Assembly: GCF_012927445.1 (NCBI RefSeq)
Contig: NZ_JABBPD010000004.1
Coordinates: 186,001 to 250,000, forward strand
Origin: Rhodoferax sp.
GTDB taxonomy: Bacteria > Pseudomonadota > Gammaproteobacteria > Burkholderiales > Burkholderiaceae_C
Reading direction: 5' to 3'
Length of the DNA: 64,000 bases
Translations under genes and position numbers: made by a program
The notes under the pieces: model-generated
Told to the model about the DNA's origin: nothing
Database searches by the model: none
The model's input: only the letters and a program-made list of their open reading frames with translations
In this document: positions 45,448 to 55,555 of the stretch, one piece after another
Layout of the letters: each line of letters opens with the position of its first letter
Numbering within the stretch: the stretch's first letter is position 1

Positions 45448-48162
45448 ATGTTGCAACTTCGTGAGGCCGACGGCCCCGCCACGGTGATCCACCGCGCCGA
45501 CTACGCCGCACCTGCGTACTGGATTGACACCGTCAATCTGACGTTTGATCTGGACCCGGCCAAGACCCGCGTGCTCAACAAAATGACGTTGCGCCGCAAC
45601 GTGGAGGTTGCGCTGCAGCCCCTGAAACTGATCGGGGAAGAGTTGAACCTGGCACGCGTGCTGGTCAACGGCCAGGGCGCCTCGTTCAAGATGGAAGGCA
45701 AGCAGCTGGTGCTGGACAACCTGCCGGCTGAAGGCAGTTTTGAGCTGGAGATTTTCACCACCTGCGCGCCGATCAAGAACACCAGTTTGACCGGCTTGTA
45801 CGTCAGCAACGACTCGTTCTTTACCCAGTGTGAAGCCGAAGGCTTTCGCCGCATCACCTATTTCCTGGACCGTCCCGATGTGATGGCCAGCTACACCGTG
45901 ATGCTGCGTGCCGACAAGCAAAAATACCCGGTGCTCCTAAGCAACGGCAACCTGGTCGACTCCGGGCTGCTGACCGGCAGCGGCAACGAAGGCCGCCATT
46001 TTGCGACCTGGGTTGACCCGCACAAAAAACCGTCTTACCTGTTTGCCCTGGTGGCCGGCCAGCTGGTGTGCCGCGAGCAGCGCATCACCTCGCGCGGCGG
46101 CAAAGACCATTTGCTGCAGGTTTATGTGCGCCCCGGCGACATGGACAAAACCGAACACGCCATGAACTCGCTGATGGCCTCGGTGGTGTGGGACGAAGCC
46201 CGCTTTGGCCTGCCGCTCGATCTGGAACGCTTCATGATCGTCGCCACCAGCGACTTCAACATGGGCGCCATGGAGAACAAGGGCCTCAACATCTTCAACA
46301 CCAAATACGTGTTGGCGAACCAGGCCACCGCCACCGATGTTGACTACGCCAACATCGAGTCGGTCGTCGGCCACGAATACTTTCACAACTGGACCGGCAA
46401 CCGCATCACCTGCCGCGACTGGTTCCAGCTTTCCCTGAAAGAGGGCTTGACCGTGTTCCGCGACCAGGAATTCAGCATGGACCTGTGCGCCGACGCGTCA
46501 GCCCGCGCCGTCAAGCGCATCGAAGACGTGCGCGTGCTGCGCACCGCCCAGTTCCCGGAAGATGCCGGCCCGATGGCGCACCCGGTGCGGCCCGACAGCT
46601 ACATCGAGATCAACAACTTCTACACCGTCACCATTTACGAAAAAGGTGCTGAAGTCGTGCGCATGATGCAAACCCTGGTCGGCCGCGACGGCTTCGCCAA
46701 GGGTATGACGCTGTACTTTGCCCGCCACGACGGCCAGGCCGTGACCTGCGACGATTTCGCGCAAGCCATTGCCGATGCCAACCCGGACTCGGAACTGGCG
46801 CGCCTGCTGCCCCAGTTCAAGCGCTGGTACAGCCAGGCCGGCACGCCCCGGCTGGCTGCTGACGGCCACTATGACGCGACGGCCCAGACCTACACGCTGA
46901 ACTTCAGCCAGTCTTGCGCCGCCACGCCCGGCCAGTCGGCCAAAGAGCCGTTTGTGATTCCGGTCAGCATGGGCCTGGTCGGCATCAGCGGCGCCGCCCT
47001 GCCCTTGCAATTGCAAGGCAGTTCTGACCCCGTTGGCAACAGCCACCTGTTTGTCATGACACAGCCGAGCGAATCCATCACCTTCATCAATGTCGATGAA
47101 GAGCCGGTGCCCTCCATCCTGCGCGGCTTCACCGCCCCGGTGCTGCTGGACTTTGACTACAGTGACGCCCAACTGCTGACCCTGCTGGCCGCGGACCTTG
47201 ACCCGTTCAACCGCTGGGAAGCCGGACAACGGCTGGCACTGCGCAGCGCTATTAATTCAATAGCTACTCCCGCAGATGCTACGGGGGCTACAGGCCTAAA
47301 TGATGCCTATATCGAGGCGATGCGCCGCGTGTTACGGCATCCGACGCTGGATGCCGCCTTCAAGGAACTGGTGCTCACCCTGCCCTCTGAGACCTACATC
47401 GCCGAGCAGCTCGACGTGGTGGACCCGCAGCGCATTCATGCGGTGCGCGAAGCCATGCGCGCCCAGCTGGCCACGGCCCTTGCCCCCGACTGGCAGTGGG
47501 CGTTTGAGGCCCACAGCGACAACGGCGCTTACCGGCCCGATGCCCTGTCAGCCGGCCGTCGCGCTTTGGCCGGCATGGCGCTGGCGCAGCTGTGTCTGGC
47601 TGCCCGTGACGATGCCGACAGTGTGTGGCCCGGCAAGACCTACCAGCGCTTCAAAGACGCCGGCAACATGACCGACTGCGCCAACGCGCTGCAGGCCTTG
47701 ATCGGCAGCGGTCACGCGCTCGCCACCCCGGCGCTGGCGCGTTTTCACAGCCAGTTCAAAAAAGAAGAACTGGTCATCGATAAATGGTTTGCCCTGCAAG
47801 CCGGCGCCTGCGACCGCGGCGGCCAGGTGCTGCCAGCCGTGCGTCAATTGATGGCCCATTCCGACTTCAACATCCGCAACCCGAACCGGGCGCGCAGCGT
47901 CATCTTCAGCTACTGCAATACCAACCCCGGCGCCTTTCACCGCACCGATGGCGCAGGCTATCTGTTCTGGAGCGAGCAGGTGATGGCACTCAACAGCATC
48001 AACCCGCAAGTGGCCGCGCGCTTGGCGCGGGCTCTGGACCGCTGGAAAAAACTGGCCGAGCCCTACCGCAGCGCAGCGCGTGAAGCCATTGCGCGCATCG
48101 CGGACAAAACCGATTTGAGCAACGACGTGCGCGAGGTCATCAGCCGCGCACTGGCCGACTAA
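45448..48162 (+). CDS. pepN: Aminopeptidase N
   Basis: The 904-residue M1 metallopeptidase has the exopeptidase motif [11 protein letters not shown] and the zinc motif [11 protein letters not shown] with the downstream Glu ([12 protein letters not shown]). It removes N-terminal residues from peptides in the cytosol. An in-frame copy of the interspersed repeat encodes residues in the C-terminal helical domain (~600-620). It lies 84 bp after prfB. Confidence 0.96.
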   Translation: MLQLREADGPATVIHRADYAAPAYWIDTVNLTFDLDPAKTRVLNKMTLRRNVEVALQPLKLIGEELNLARVLVNGQGASFKMEGKQLVLDNLPAEGSFELEIFTTCAPIKNTSLTGLYVSNDSFFTQCEAEGFRRITYFLDRPDVMASYTVMLRADKQKYPVLLSNGNLVDSGLLTGSGNEGRHFATWVDPHKKPSYLFALVAGQLVCREQRITSRGGKDHLLQVYVRPGDMDKTEHAMNSLMASVVWDEARFGLPLDLERFMIVATSDFNMGAMENKGLNIFNTKYVLANQATATDVDYANIESVVGHEYFHNWTGNRITCRDWFQLSLKEGLTVFRDQEFSMDLCADASARAVKRIEDVRVLRTAQFPEDAGPMAHPVRPDSYIEINNFYTVTIYEKGAEVVRMMQTLVGRDGFAKGMTLYFARHDGQAVTCDDFAQAIADANPDSELARLLPQFKRWYSQAGTPRLAADGHYDATAQTYTLNFSQSCAATPGQSAKEPFVIPVSMGLVGISGAALPLQLQGSSDPVGNSHLFVMTQPSESITFINVDEEPVPSILRGFTAPVLLDFDYSDAQLLTLLAADLDPFNRWEAGQRLALRSAINSIATPADATGATGLNDAYIEAMRRVLRHPTLDAAFKELVLTLPSETYIAEQLDVVDPQRIHAVREAMRAQLATALAPDWQWAFEAHSDNGAYRPDALSAGRRALAGMALAQLCLAARDDADSVWPGKTYQRFKDAGNMTDCANALQALIGSGHALATPALARFHSQFKKEELVIDKWFALQAGACDRGGQVLPAVRQLMAHSDFNIRNPNRARSVIFSYCNTNPGAFHRTDGAGYLFWSEQVMALNSINPQVAARLARALDRWKKLAEPYRSAAREAIARIADKTDLSNDVREVISRALAD
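47247..47304 (+). repeat. Interspersed palindromic repeat, copy 10 (pepN)
   Basis: This is the best-preserved copy. GCTATTAATTCAATAGC is followed by TACTCCCGCAGATGCTACG and GGGGCTACAGGCCTAAATG. It is in frame and encodes [19 protein letters not shown]. Confidence 0.85.
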
Positions 48163-48184
48163 TGTGAACTTTAAAGGAACCACA

Positions 48185-49189
48185 ATGTCTACAAAAATTT
48201 CTCTCACCCGCTATCTGGTGGAGCAGCAACGCATTGACGGTCATATTCCGGCGCAACTGCGGCTGCTGCTTGAAGTGGTCGCCCGCGCCTGCAAGCGCAT
48301 CAGCCAGGCCGTCAACAAAGGCGCGCTGGGCGATGTGATGGGCAGCGCCGAGACCGAAAACGTGCAAGGCGAGATGCAAAAAAAGCTCGACATCATCGCC
48401 AACGAAGTGCTGATCGAAGCCAATGAATGGGGCGGCCATCTGGCGGCCATGGCCAGTGAGGAAATGGAAGGCATCTACGTCGTGCCCAACCGCTACCCAC
48501 AAGGTGAATACCTGCTGCTGTTTGATCCCCTGGACGGCTCCAGCAACATCGACGTGAACGTCAGCATCGGCACCATCTTCAGCGTGCTGCGCAAGCCTGA
48601 AGGTACCGGCGTGTCCGAGCAGGATTTCCTGCAAGCCGGCATCAAGCAAGTCGCCGCTGGCTACTGCGTGTACGGCCCGCAGACCACCCTGGTGCTGACC
48701 GTGGGCGACGGCGTCGCCATGTTCACACTGGACCGCGAGCAGGGCTCCTTCATCCTGACCGAGGAAAACGTGCGCATTCCGGACGACACGAAAGAGTTTG
48801 CCATCAACATGAGCAATATGCGCCATTGGGACGCCCCCGTGAAGCGCTACGTTGACGAATGCCTGCAAGGCACTGAAGGCCCCCGGGCCAAAGACTTCAA
48901 CATGCGCTGGATTGCCAGCATGGTGGCCGACGTGCATCGGATTCTCTCGCGCGGCGGCGTCTTCTTGTACCCCTGGGACAAGCGCGAACCCGAGAAGCCC
49001 GGCAAGCTGCGCCTGATGTACGAAGCCAACCCCATGAGCTGGCTCATCGAGCAAGCCGGTGGCGCCGCCACCAACGGCAAACAGCGCATTCTGGATATCC
49101 AACCCAGCAAATTGCATGAGCGCGTGAGCGTGATTTTGGGCTCGAAGAACGAAGTAGAACGCGCCACCCGCTACCATAACGAGGCCTAA
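48185..49189 (+). CDS. fbp: Class 1 fructose-1,6-bisphosphatase
   Basis: The 334-residue product has metal-site motifs [16 protein letters not shown] and [10 protein letters not shown], and [15 protein letters not shown] toward the C-terminus. It dephosphorylates fructose-1,6-bisphosphate in gluconeogenesis. The ATG at 48185 has AAAGGAA at good distance and is 22 bp after pepN. Confidence 0.96.
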   Translation: MSTKISLTRYLVEQQRIDGHIPAQLRLLLEVVARACKRISQAVNKGALGDVMGSAETENVQGEMQKKLDIIANEVLIEANEWGGHLAAMASEEMEGIYVVPNRYPQGEYLLLFDPLDGSSNIDVNVSIGTIFSVLRKPEGTGVSEQDFLQAGIKQVAAGYCVYGPQTTLVLTVGDGVAMFTLDREQGSFILTEENVRIPDDTKEFAINMSNMRHWDAPVKRYVDECLQGTEGPRAKDFNMRWIASMVADVHRILSRGGVFLYPWDKREPEKPGKLRLMYEANPMSWLIEQAGGAATNGKQRILDIQPSKLHERVSVILGSKNEVERATRYHNEA

Positions 49190-49198
49190 AGAGCCGGC

Positions 49199-49204
49199 TA
49201 TAAT
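49199..49204 (+). promoter_or_regulatory. -10 element of the tRNA-Thr promoter
   Basis: TATAAT lies 11 bp before the tRNA 5' end. The -35 region is weak. Confidence 0.6.
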
Positions 49205-49215
49205 TCAGCGCTTAA

Positions 49216-49291
49216 GCCGGTGTAGCTCAGTCGGTAGAGCAGCTCATTCGTAATGAGAAGGTCGGGTGTTCGATTCATCTCTCCGGCACCA
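49216..49291 (+). tRNA. tRNA-Thr (CGT), integration target
   Basis: The gene has acceptor GCCGGTG, anticodon loop TTCGTAA (CGT), T-loop GTTCGATTC and encoded CCA. Its 3' 48 bp are part of the 49-bp repeat bounding the island. The present 3' half was therefore delivered by the element. Confidence 0.97.
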
Positions 49292-49292
49292 A
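49244..49292 (+). repeat. attL core, 49-bp direct repeat
   Basis: Identical to 63478-63526. It runs from the anticodon arm of tRNA-Thr through CCA plus one base. Confidence 0.92.
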
Positions 49293-49299
49293 CGCAGAT

Positions 49300-49335
49300 A
49301 AGGGTTTGCCGCTATGAAAATAGCAGCAAACCCTT
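49300..49335 (+). terminator. Terminator for tRNA-Thr supplied by the island
   Basis: A 16-bp stem (AAGGGTTTGCCGCTAT and near-complement), a GAAA loop and TTTCTCTTT on the + strand occur 8 bp after the tRNA. It replaces the original terminator now displaced beyond the right end. Confidence 0.8.
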
Positions 49336-49350
49336 TCTCTTTGGTGAGGT

Positions 49351-49369
49351 TGTAGGCAATCTGTAGGCA
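49351..49369 (+). repeat. Left TGTAGGCA arm-site repeats
   Basis: TGTAGGCA occurs at 49351-49358 and 49362-49369, an 11-bp period (one helical turn). The same pair occurs at the right end, so they are likely integrase arm-type or Xis binding sites. Confidence 0.65.
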
Positions 49370-49572
49370 ACTTGCCCAAATACAGCGCCAGCACAGCGCC
49401 CGCCACACTGCACCCTTTATGCGACCACCAGGAGCGTAGCGCCTGATAATCTGCACCATGCTGTTACAGACCCTTTCTATGTGGTTCGAAAGGGAACCCT
49501 TGTGGGCATATGGACCCGACAGCTAAGGACCAAAGCCCGCGAAACGTAGTGCTGTGAAGAGAGGTCGGAGAC

Positions 49573-50472
49573 CTAGTCACCAGCGCCCTTATCAGCGGTC
49601 ACCCTCACCTCCACCCGTGACTTCCCTCTGTAGCCGTTCAAGTCCAGCCCCTTGAGCTCCGGCACCCGTTTGTAATCCACATTCCCAGCCTTCCAGTACC
49701 GCGTCACCGAAACGCCAGAGCCCTGCTCACGCGGGTGGACCGCCAGCGCCAGCAACTCATCGCGGGCCTTTGCCACTGCAGCATCGGCCACATCGGCCGC
49801 CTGTTTAGCCGCAGAGAACGCCAGCGCCGCCGCCGTCCAGCCAGCATCCTCGCGTTGAACCGTGTCCGCGTCGGTCAGCGGCGGCGGGATGTCGCTGTCC
49901 AGGTAGCCCTGAAACTGCTCCCAACCTTCAAGAATCCGTTGCACCGCATGGTTAATCGGCTCAATCGGCCGCAGTAAGCCCTGCGAGCCATCAAACACCC
50001 ACAGGTGAGCCAGCCCCGCGCCCGACACCATCAGTTGATGTTGTACCTGCGCAGCATAGTGGTCAGGCACATGGCCGGCATTAACTTCGCGCCACAGCTT
50101 CGAGTCCTGACCTTGGTACGGGCACTTGATCTCAACGATCAGCTGACCCTCCAGGTCCATGCCATCCAGGCTGGCAGAGTAACGACCGTTCTGCAGCACA
50201 AGTGGCTGCATGATTTCACCCGTCTGGGCTTCATAGGCAGCCCTGGCAATTGGCTCCAATGTGGTGCCATGTTGCATAGCTGGCGTGACCTTGGTCGTTG
50301 AGCGCCCGGTTTTCAGCAGCCAGAGCTGATACGGCGTCATCCAGGGGCTCACGCCCAGTACAGCCGCCGTCTCAGACGCATTGCGCATGGTCAGCCGATA
50401 GTCGAGCCAGGCTTGTGACCCTTGCGTCAGTTGGACGATGGTGGCGGAGTGGGTTTGTGTCAGTGTGTTCAT
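49573..50472 (-). CDS. YqaJ-family phage-type exonuclease
   Basis: The 299-residue product has a YqaJ/lambda-exonuclease-type domain: RNASETAAVLGVSPWMTPYQLW, HGTTLEPIARAAYE and DLEGQLIVEIKCPY (Asp and ExK active-site residues). The ATG at 50472 has AAGGAAA 6-8 bp upstream. It is the last gene of a five-gene recombination/antirestriction run and pairs with the annealing protein upstream. A Ser/Ala-rich C-terminal part is unassigned. Confidence 0.88.
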   Translation of the reverse strand: MNTLTQTHSATIVQLTQGSQAWLDYRLTMRNASETAAVLGVSPWMTPYQLWLLKTGRSTTKVTPAMQHGTTLEPIARAAYEAQTGEIMQPLVLQNGRYSASLDGMDLEGQLIVEIKCPYQGQDSKLWREVNAGHVPDHYAAQVQHQLMVSGAGLAHLWVFDGSQGLLRPIEPINHAVQRILEGWEQFQGYLDSDIPPPLTDADTVQREDAGWTAAALAFSAAKQAADVADAAVAKARDELLALAVHPREQGSGVSVTRYWKAGNVDYKRVPELKGLDLNGYRGKSRVEVRVTADKGAGD

Positions 50473-50550
50473 GATAATTTCCTTCAATGTTTAGTCGGTT
50501 TTGGCAGTGAGTGACCCACGTTTGCGTGGCAAAAATGGGTCGATGTGGGT

Positions 50551-51210
50551 TCAAGCCGCCTTGCGACGGTTCTCTAAGCTGCGAATGACGCGCTCAAAGT
50601 CGGTGGCAGCAATGCCGCCTAACTCTTCAACGCCGAAATACGACAACACCCGCTCCAGCGAGATGCCGGCCTCCACTGCCAGCTTGTGGATGTGCGTCTG
50701 CTGAGACTTGCTGATACGCGCCGGGGCAACCGTCCGATTGACTGGTGGCCGATCTGGCAGCAGAGCGCTGGGTTCCGCCCAGTCCGCCACCGGCACTGGG
50801 TCGTTGGCCGCCTCCAGTGCGACCGGCTGCGGCAGGTCTTCCCCAGCGTAGACGTAGAGCCCCAGGCCATGCAGCGCAATTGCCTTGACCAGACAGCGCT
50901 GGATCGAGGTATTGATGTCAAAGGCCGTGGGCGCCGGAATGGGCCGGTTGCGACTATCAAGCACCGGGTGAATCTGGCTCAGGGTGATGCCCTGCACCGT
51001 GACGGCCACCTCGACAAACACACCGGCCTCACACAGCAGGTAAGGCTTGCCGTCGAAGCGGCACACCACCCAGGTGGCGCTGGGGTCCGCCAGGCGCAGC
51101 TGACTGACCGCGTACGGCCAGCTGAGATAGCTAAACCCGCCTTTGCGCTCAAGATGGTCAGACACGTTGATGGCATTGAGGCGGGCGAAATAATTGTCTT
51201 GATCAGACAT
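50551..51210 (-). CDS. Single-strand annealing protein (DUF1071/Sak-like)
   Basis: The 219-residue product has YFARLNAINVSDHLERKGG, FSYLSWPYAVSQLR, and TSIQRCLVKAIALHGLGLYVYAGED, the DUF1071 pattern of phage annealing proteins. The C-terminal ~50 residues (SKSQQTHIHKLAVEAGISLERVL) form a helical domain. AAGGAG precedes the ATG at 51210. With the YqaJ exonuclease it would make a Red-like recombination pair. Confidence 0.8.
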   Translation of the reverse strand: MSDQDNYFARLNAINVSDHLERKGGFSYLSWPYAVSQLRLADPSATWVVCRFDGKPYLLCEAGVFVEVAVTVQGITLSQIHPVLDSRNRPIPAPTAFDINTSIQRCLVKAIALHGLGLYVYAGEDLPQPVALEAANDPVPVADWAEPSALLPDRPPVNRTVAPARISKSQQTHIHKLAVEAGISLERVLSYFGVEELGGIAATDFERVIRSLENRRKAA

Positions 51211-51356
51211 GATGAAAACTCCTTGGGTTAAAACGACAACGCCCGGTGAAGCAAAGCTCGACCGGACGTAGGGGGTACGGGACGTGCCAAATGGTGGGGT
51301 GCCACGCCACGTCCACGAACGCGGGCACCGAACTGACAGAACCGACAAAAATCGGG

Positions 51357-51794
51357 TTACAGCAGCCCCCGCTCAGCGAAACTGAGCACGGTGCTGCGCG
51401 TCACGATGAAGTGATCGAGCACGCGCACGTCCACCAGCGCCAGCGCCTGCTTGAGCGTGTGCGTCAACGCCTCATCCGCCCGGGAGGGCTCGGCCACATT
51501 TGACGGATGGTTGTGAACCAGGATCACCGCTGAAGCCTGGCACGCCAGCGCCTCGATCAGCACCTCACGCGGATAGACCGAGGTCTGCGTCAGCGTGCCG
51601 CGAAACAGCTCCTGGTAATCGATCACCCGGTTGTGCACATCCAGGAACAGACAAGCGAACACCTCGTATGGGCGATCGGCCAACCGCAAGCGAACGAAGT
51701 CGCGGGCTGCATCCGGTGAGGCTAGTGCATCCGCTTCGCGCACCTGGCACTCCAGCAGCTGCAGCGCTTGAACCACGATCGGATCGCGCTTCAT
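51357..51794 (-). CDS. RadC-like JAB-domain protein
   Basis: The 145-residue product has the metal motif [15 protein letters not shown] (HxHPS...D) and a C-terminal [19 protein letters not shown], typical of the RadC/MPN domain. It lacks the N-terminal helix-hairpin-helix of full RadC, as in mobile-element forms. Its start overlaps the ArdC-like stop (ATGA). Role unknown, often found next to antirestriction genes. Confidence 0.9.
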   Translation of the reverse strand: MKRDPIVVQALQLLECQVREADALASPDAARDFVRLRLADRPYEVFACLFLDVHNRVIDYQELFRGTLTQTSVYPREVLIEALACQASAVILVHNHPSNVAEPSRADEALTHTLKQALALVDVRVLDHFIVTRSTVLSFAERGLL

Positions 51795-52687
51795 GCCGCC
51801 ACCTCATCCGCCTGGACTGCTTCCACCGGCTGGCCGATGAGGAAGTCGGCCGCCTTCTGCGCCATCGATGCGGCTGTGAAGATCAGCCGCTTGTCGCTGC
51901 GCAGGGCCGTGAGCCAGCTGGCGATGTAACTGGCATGCTGCAGCTCACCCGGTAGCCCGCAATGACTGCTCAAAAAAGCAGCACCCATTTCGGCCACCAA
52001 TTCCTCAAACGCGTAGGCTTGAATATGCTGGCGCCCGGACAGCACGCGGTTGCAGCGACTCGGGTGCCCGGTCCAGTGCGTCAGTTCATGCAAGGCGGTA
52101 GCGTAGTAGCTGCTGGCCTGCGGAAACTGCACTGGCGGTGGCAACTGAATCACGTCGTCACCGGGCCGGTAAAACGCCCGGTCGCCGCCGAGTCGAATGT
52201 CGGCGCCAGACTGTGCCAGCAGCGTTTCAGCCGCCTCAATCGGGCTCCAGTCCTCTGGCGGTGCTGGTGTGGTGCTCAGTGCCGCAGGCAAACCATCCAC
52301 CTGGGCGGCGTTGAAGACGGTGAAGCTGCGCAACAGCGGGATCACCTTGCGCCCCGGTGCATCGTTGGCGGCCCGCTGCTTATCCTCACACTCCAGCATT
52401 TTGAAGAACACGATATGGGTGCCAGTCTCACCGCGGCGGACACAGCCACCCAGGTTACGCGCCTGCTGGAACGTCAGCCAGCGGTTCAGGACATAACCCT
52501 GCGTCATGGCCTGCACGTTGAGCAACAGCGTGTTGATGCTGCGGTACTGGCGGCCGGTGCTCAAATTGGCGGGCACCAAGCTGCCTTGTACCCGGTTCCA
52601 CGGGCACACCCAGGGTGGCGTGCCCGCCTCAAGCGCGGCAATGATCTTGTTTGTGACGGTTTGGTAAAGGTCGATGGTTGATTTCAT
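51791..52687 (-). CDS. ArdC-like antirestriction protein
   Basis: The 298-residue product has the ArdC N-terminal ssDNA-binding domain ([37 protein letters not shown]). A zincin-like metallopeptidase domain follows with [16 protein letters not shown] (HExxH) and [13 protein letters not shown]. It would protect incoming DNA from host restriction. The ATG at 52687 has TGGAGC upstream. Confidence 0.88.
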   Translation of the reverse strand: MKSTIDLYQTVTNKIIAALEAGTPPWVCPWNRVQGSLVPANLSTGRQYRSINTLLLNVQAMTQGYVLNRWLTFQQARNLGGCVRRGETGTHIVFFKMLECEDKQRAANDAPGRKVIPLLRSFTVFNAAQVDGLPAALSTTPAPPEDWSPIEAAETLLAQSGADIRLGGDRAFYRPGDDVIQLPPPVQFPQASSYYATALHELTHWTGHPSRCNRVLSGRQHIQAYAFEELVAEMGAAFLSSHCGLPGELQHASYIASWLTALRSDKRLIFTAASMAQKAADFLIGQPVEAVQADEVAA

Positions 52688-52828
52688 GAAGATGCTCCAG
52701 ATGTGAAAAAGCCCCTGATGGACGAGCCAAGCAGGGGCGGAAGGTTGATTAACAGCAAGACTTGGAATGACCTGCATGGTCAATCCACAGAACCAGACAC
52801 AAAGCCCCACGCTAGTGGGGCTCGAGGG

Positions 52829-53134
52829 CTATGTCGGTTGCAGCGCTGAGCGCGCCAACTGGGTGAATCGATCTGCCAGCCCCGACACGGCGGCGACCGC
52901 CAGATCGAGCTTTTGATCAGACAGCACCACCGACAGGGCCGGATGCAGCACGTACTGGCTCAGCGCCAGCGCGGCGATGGCGGCCAGCAGCCATACCAGG
53001 AACGACAGGAACACCCCCAAGGCGGCGGTTTCAATGACCCACAGGGCGACAGACGCCACGGCGATGCCAGTAGCAATATCGCCAGTGATGGTGGCGACGG
53101 AACGAATCAGAATATTGCGACGTGAATGGGACAT
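52829..53134 (-). CDS. Small membrane protein of the island
   Basis: The 101-residue product starts MSHSRRNILIRS after AAGGAG and has two hydrophobic segments (IATGIAVASVALWVIETAALG, FLVWLLAAIAALALS), then an amphipathic C-terminus. The longer frame from 53254 is not favoured. No family recognised. It is in the same run as the other small membrane gene. Confidence 0.65.
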   Translation of the reverse strand: MSHSRRNILIRSVATITGDIATGIAVASVALWVIETAALGVFLSFLVWLLAAIAALALSQYVLHPALSVVLSDQKLDLAVAAVSGLADRFTQLARSALQPT

Positions 53135-53256
53135 GGGGAACTCCTTGGGAGTGAGAGGATTGAGACAGGACAGGCGAAACAACAGGTTGTTGAGCAGCGA
53201 GGGCTGCTTGAAACGCCGGGAATACACCGGTTTGGGGCGATGGCTGTAAGCCATGG

Positions 53257-53532
53257 CTAGAGCGCCAGGCGGATCAAGCCAGGGAAGTACAAGTCACCCT
53301 GGATGTAGCCGAAAGCTTTCTTCGCCAAGGTCGTGCCGACGCTGGTCAGCAGACCGGCGAAAGTGGCGGCCATGACGCCCGAGAACGTGCCGAAGTGAAT
53401 GGCCAGCACGATCAACGTGACCGCGACGTCGAGCACGACGTCGTAGCGTAGCCAGCGCAGCATGGTCTTGCGCGGCAGTTTGATGAAGATAAAAACAAGG
53501 CCAAGAAAGATGGCGAAACCAGTGGTGAACAT
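53257..53532 (-). CDS. Small membrane protein of the island
   Basis: The 91-residue product has two to three hydrophobic segments (FAIFLGLVFIFI, VVLDVAVTLIVLAIHFG) and ends in KKAFGYIQGDLYFPGLIRLAL. CAGGAG precedes its ATG. It is the first gene of the minus-strand run to YqaJ. Unrecognised; could be a phage-type membrane or exclusion protein. Confidence 0.65.
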   Translation of the reverse strand: MFTTGFAIFLGLVFIFIKLPRKTMLRWLRYDVVLDVAVTLIVLAIHFGTFSGVMAATFAGLLTSVGTTLAKKAFGYIQGDLYFPGLIRLAL

Positions 53533-53915
53533 GGTGAACTCCTGAATAGCGGATCAACGTGAATCCACAAAGCTCAAACAGAACGGCGACCTCGGTCGTC
53601 GTGGTTGTTGGGCTTCATGGGCTTGCGTCTTCAAGAACTGAAGACGAAAACGATGACCGATGCAGTCGCTGTACTCAGCGGCGGCTGGAGTTGGGGGTTA
53701 GGGTCCCCTATGGCCCGGAACGGAAACCGAATCCCGAAGTGCCGGTAGCTTTATTTGACCCGGGGGGGAGAGAGACTCACGCAGCTGGATGGATGACTTA
53801 AATCGGCAAAGTCAATTATTTTTCAGTAAAAAATATGTGGGAATTTTGCGCAATGGCGTCCGGCTAAAGGTGAACGTAAAAAGGGACAGCTTGCGAGCTA
53901 GTCGCTTGTTAGCGG
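53533..53915. other. Non-coding spacer in the island
   Basis: This 383-bp stretch lies between the XRE gene and the membrane-protein genes. It has no convincing frame and probably holds the promoter of the minus-strand recombination operon. Nothing else was identified. Confidence 0.5.
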
Positions 53916-54146
53916 CTATTCAGCCTGCGCTTTTATCAGTTCAAATAAATCAAACACAGTCATGCCCAAAGCGTTGGCGATGACCTCCATTGCATTCAAC
54001 GTGGGATTGGCTTGCCCGGTCTCGATCCGGCTCAGATAGGTTTGGTAAAAACCGCACTTTTCACCGAAAACAACTTGGCTCATACCAGTCGCGATGCGCA
54101 GGGTGCGTACGCAGGTACCAAATTGTTGAGCCAGAGTTGTTTTCAC
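53916..54146 (-). CDS. XRE-family (Cro/CI-like) regulator
   Basis: The 76-residue single-domain helix-turn-helix protein has TLRIATGMSQVVFGEKCGFYQTYLSRIETGQANPTL. It is divergent from the cargo genes at 54216, so it may repress both flanking promoters as a satellite master regulator. Direct repeats CTAATTC at 54171-54177 and 54187-54193 in the spacer are candidate operators. Confidence 0.88.
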   Translation of the reverse strand: MKTTLAQQFGTCVRTLRIATGMSQVVFGEKCGFYQTYLSRIETGQANPTLNAMEVIANALGMTVFDLFELIKAQAE

Positions 54147-54170
54147 GACTCTGACTATCTTGTCTATGCT

Positions 54171-54193
54171 CTAATTCGCATAAACACTAATTC
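54171..54193 (+). promoter_or_regulatory. CTAATTC direct repeats, candidate XRE operator
   Basis: Two CTAATTC copies spaced 16 bp apart sit between the divergent XRE gene and the + strand cargo run, 23 bp upstream of the ATG at 54216. Confidence 0.4.
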
Positions 54194-54215
54194 ATATAAA
54201 AGCGGAGGCTAAGTC

Positions 54216-54494
54216 ATGGCAGTTAGCAACGTAACTGAGCTCGTATCAATTTACTGTCCCAGATGCGGGCATGGGTTTACGCATGAAAAGAAGGCTGAAG
54301 GAAAAATACTCGGTGCTGTTGGCGGGGCGATAGCTGGCGCCAAAGTCGGTGCTTGAGTTGGCCTTGTTGGCGGGCCACTTGGCGCAATCGCCGGGACAAT
54401 CCCTGGCGCCGCTCTTGGATTTTTCTTCGGTAGTAAAGCGGGGCGTTCACTTGCTGACGACCCCAATTGCCCAAAATGCGGCACCAAATTCTAG
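54216..54494 (+). pseudogene. Zinc-ribbon/Gly-zipper gene interrupted by in-frame TGA
   Basis: GGAGG precedes the ATG at 54216. The frame encodes a zinc-ribbon half-site CPRCGHGF, a Gly/Ala-rich hydrophobic segment (GAVGGAIAGAKVGA), then TGA at 54354-54356. It continues in the same frame through VGLVGGPLGAIAGTIPGAALGFF to a second half-site CPKCGTKF and TAG. The two CxxC pairs belong to one zinc ribbon, so the TGA interrupts a working design. A TGG-to-TGA change would restore Trp. It may be a recent nonsense mutation or a readthrough site; a sequencing error is also possible. Confidence 0.8.
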
Positions 54495-54506
54495 ATGCAG
54501 GGGTGA

Positions 54507-54776
54507 GTGTTGAAGCCCCGCCTCTGGACCGACTACCAGGAGCTCCGAGCGTACGTCAAGCGGACGGTAGACCTTTCCGGTAAATCGCTCACCGTTTTGT
54601 GTGTTGAGGACGGCTGGAAAATACCCGACCACTACTCCCTCGCGAATGGCGGATACCCTGACTGGTACTACGAGGAACAAGACGAAGGCCCACAGGCCGA
54701 TCCGCCAGAGATGCTGGAAATGGCGCCGAGCCACCTCGTTCCGGGATGGCTCGGCGGCACCTCTGATCTCGACTAA
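54507..54776 (+). CDS. Small hypothetical protein
   Basis: The 89-residue frame starts with GTG after AGGGG and has Trp/Tyr-rich segments (LWTDYQELRAYVKRTVDLSG, GYPDWYYEEQDEGP). No family was recognised. It belongs to the + strand cargo run. Confidence 0.5.
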   Translation: MLKPRLWTDYQELRAYVKRTVDLSGKSLTVLCVEDGWKIPDHYSLANGGYPDWYYEEQDEGPQADPPEMLEMAPSHLVPGWLGGTSDLD

Positions 54777-54826
54777 CGTCCGTAAACACCGTCGCCGCTA
54801 ACACCATGAAGAGACCGTGTGGAAAT

Positions 54827-55495
54827 ATGAAAAAAATAATGTTTAACGCGTCGATTTTTCTGCTTTGTATTAGCACCCAGGCCCAAGTTGTTAAGTGCAA
54901 AGATGCAAACGGTAAGATCATTTATAGCGACGTGGCTTGTCCATCCAACGCCACGAGTTCGGCAATCAATCTCTCTGGTGGAAATATCACTGAAGATCAG
55001 GCTCATTCAGCACGAGAGAGCGCGGAAAACTCCAGCAATACTGGAGGCGGCGAAAACTGCTCAATGTTGAAAAATCAAGCTCGGCAGACGTTTGACTCGT
55101 TTCAGGAAAACACAAATCTCAAGAGGTGGGACGTTTCTTTCCAATCTCTGCAAAACTTGGCGAACTCTTGTGCATCGCCTGAGATATGCGGACTCATTAG
55201 GACTCGAATTGACCACGCACAGCAGAGGTATAGTCAAGACAACACCTCATATCGAGGTTCTCAATTGAATTCTGTCACGGCTCTCTTGGCCAGTGCCTGC
55301 CGCAGCGGCTCCGCCAGACAGGTTGGTCGCACAGCACCAGCTCAAACTGAGGCCCAATCGCCTGCCGTTCCCGTCAATAAAGGTGGGAGCTATTACACAA
55401 AAGACGAATTTGGAACGGTGGTCAGAAGTGACAAATGCTTCCATACCAAAGATGTTTTTGGCGTCAGCAGACGAAGCGCGGGATGTGCAAGGTAG
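54827..55495 (+). CDS. DUF4124-domain periplasmic protein (cargo)
   Basis: The 222-residue product has a signal peptide (MKKIMFNASIFLLCISTQAQ), then VVKCKDANGKIIYSDVACP, the DUF4124 signature with a disulfide. A Ser/Asn-rich region follows, then a Cys-containing C-terminus (SDKCFHTKDVFGVSRRSAGC). The ATG at 54827 is preferred over 54806 because the signal peptide begins there. It is typical of envelope-located cargo; function unknown. Low GC suggests separate acquisition. Confidence 0.75.
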   Translation: MKKIMFNASIFLLCISTQAQVVKCKDANGKIIYSDVACPSNATSSAINLSGGNITEDQAHSARESAENSSNTGGGENCSMLKNQARQTFDSFQENTNLKRWDVSFQSLQNLANSCASPEICGLIRTRIDHAQQRYSQDNTSYRGSQLNSVTALLASACRSGSARQVGRTAPAQTEAQSPAVPVNKGGSYYTKDEFGTVVRSDKCFHTKDVFGVSRRSAGCAR

Positions 55496-55555
55496 AACCT
55501 TTAGCATGCAACCATGGCTGCGGCCCGGCGAGTACACAACAAAAAAAGGGGCGTA

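Noticed and set aside
49460..49572. Possible structured RNA at the left end of the island
   Set aside because: A short GGTTC/GAACC hairpin is visible but no known RNA family or promoter could be recognised, so it is not listed as a gene.
53559..53801. 80-residue + strand frame in the island spacer
   Set aside because: Composition is not protein-like and no ribosome site or family was seen.
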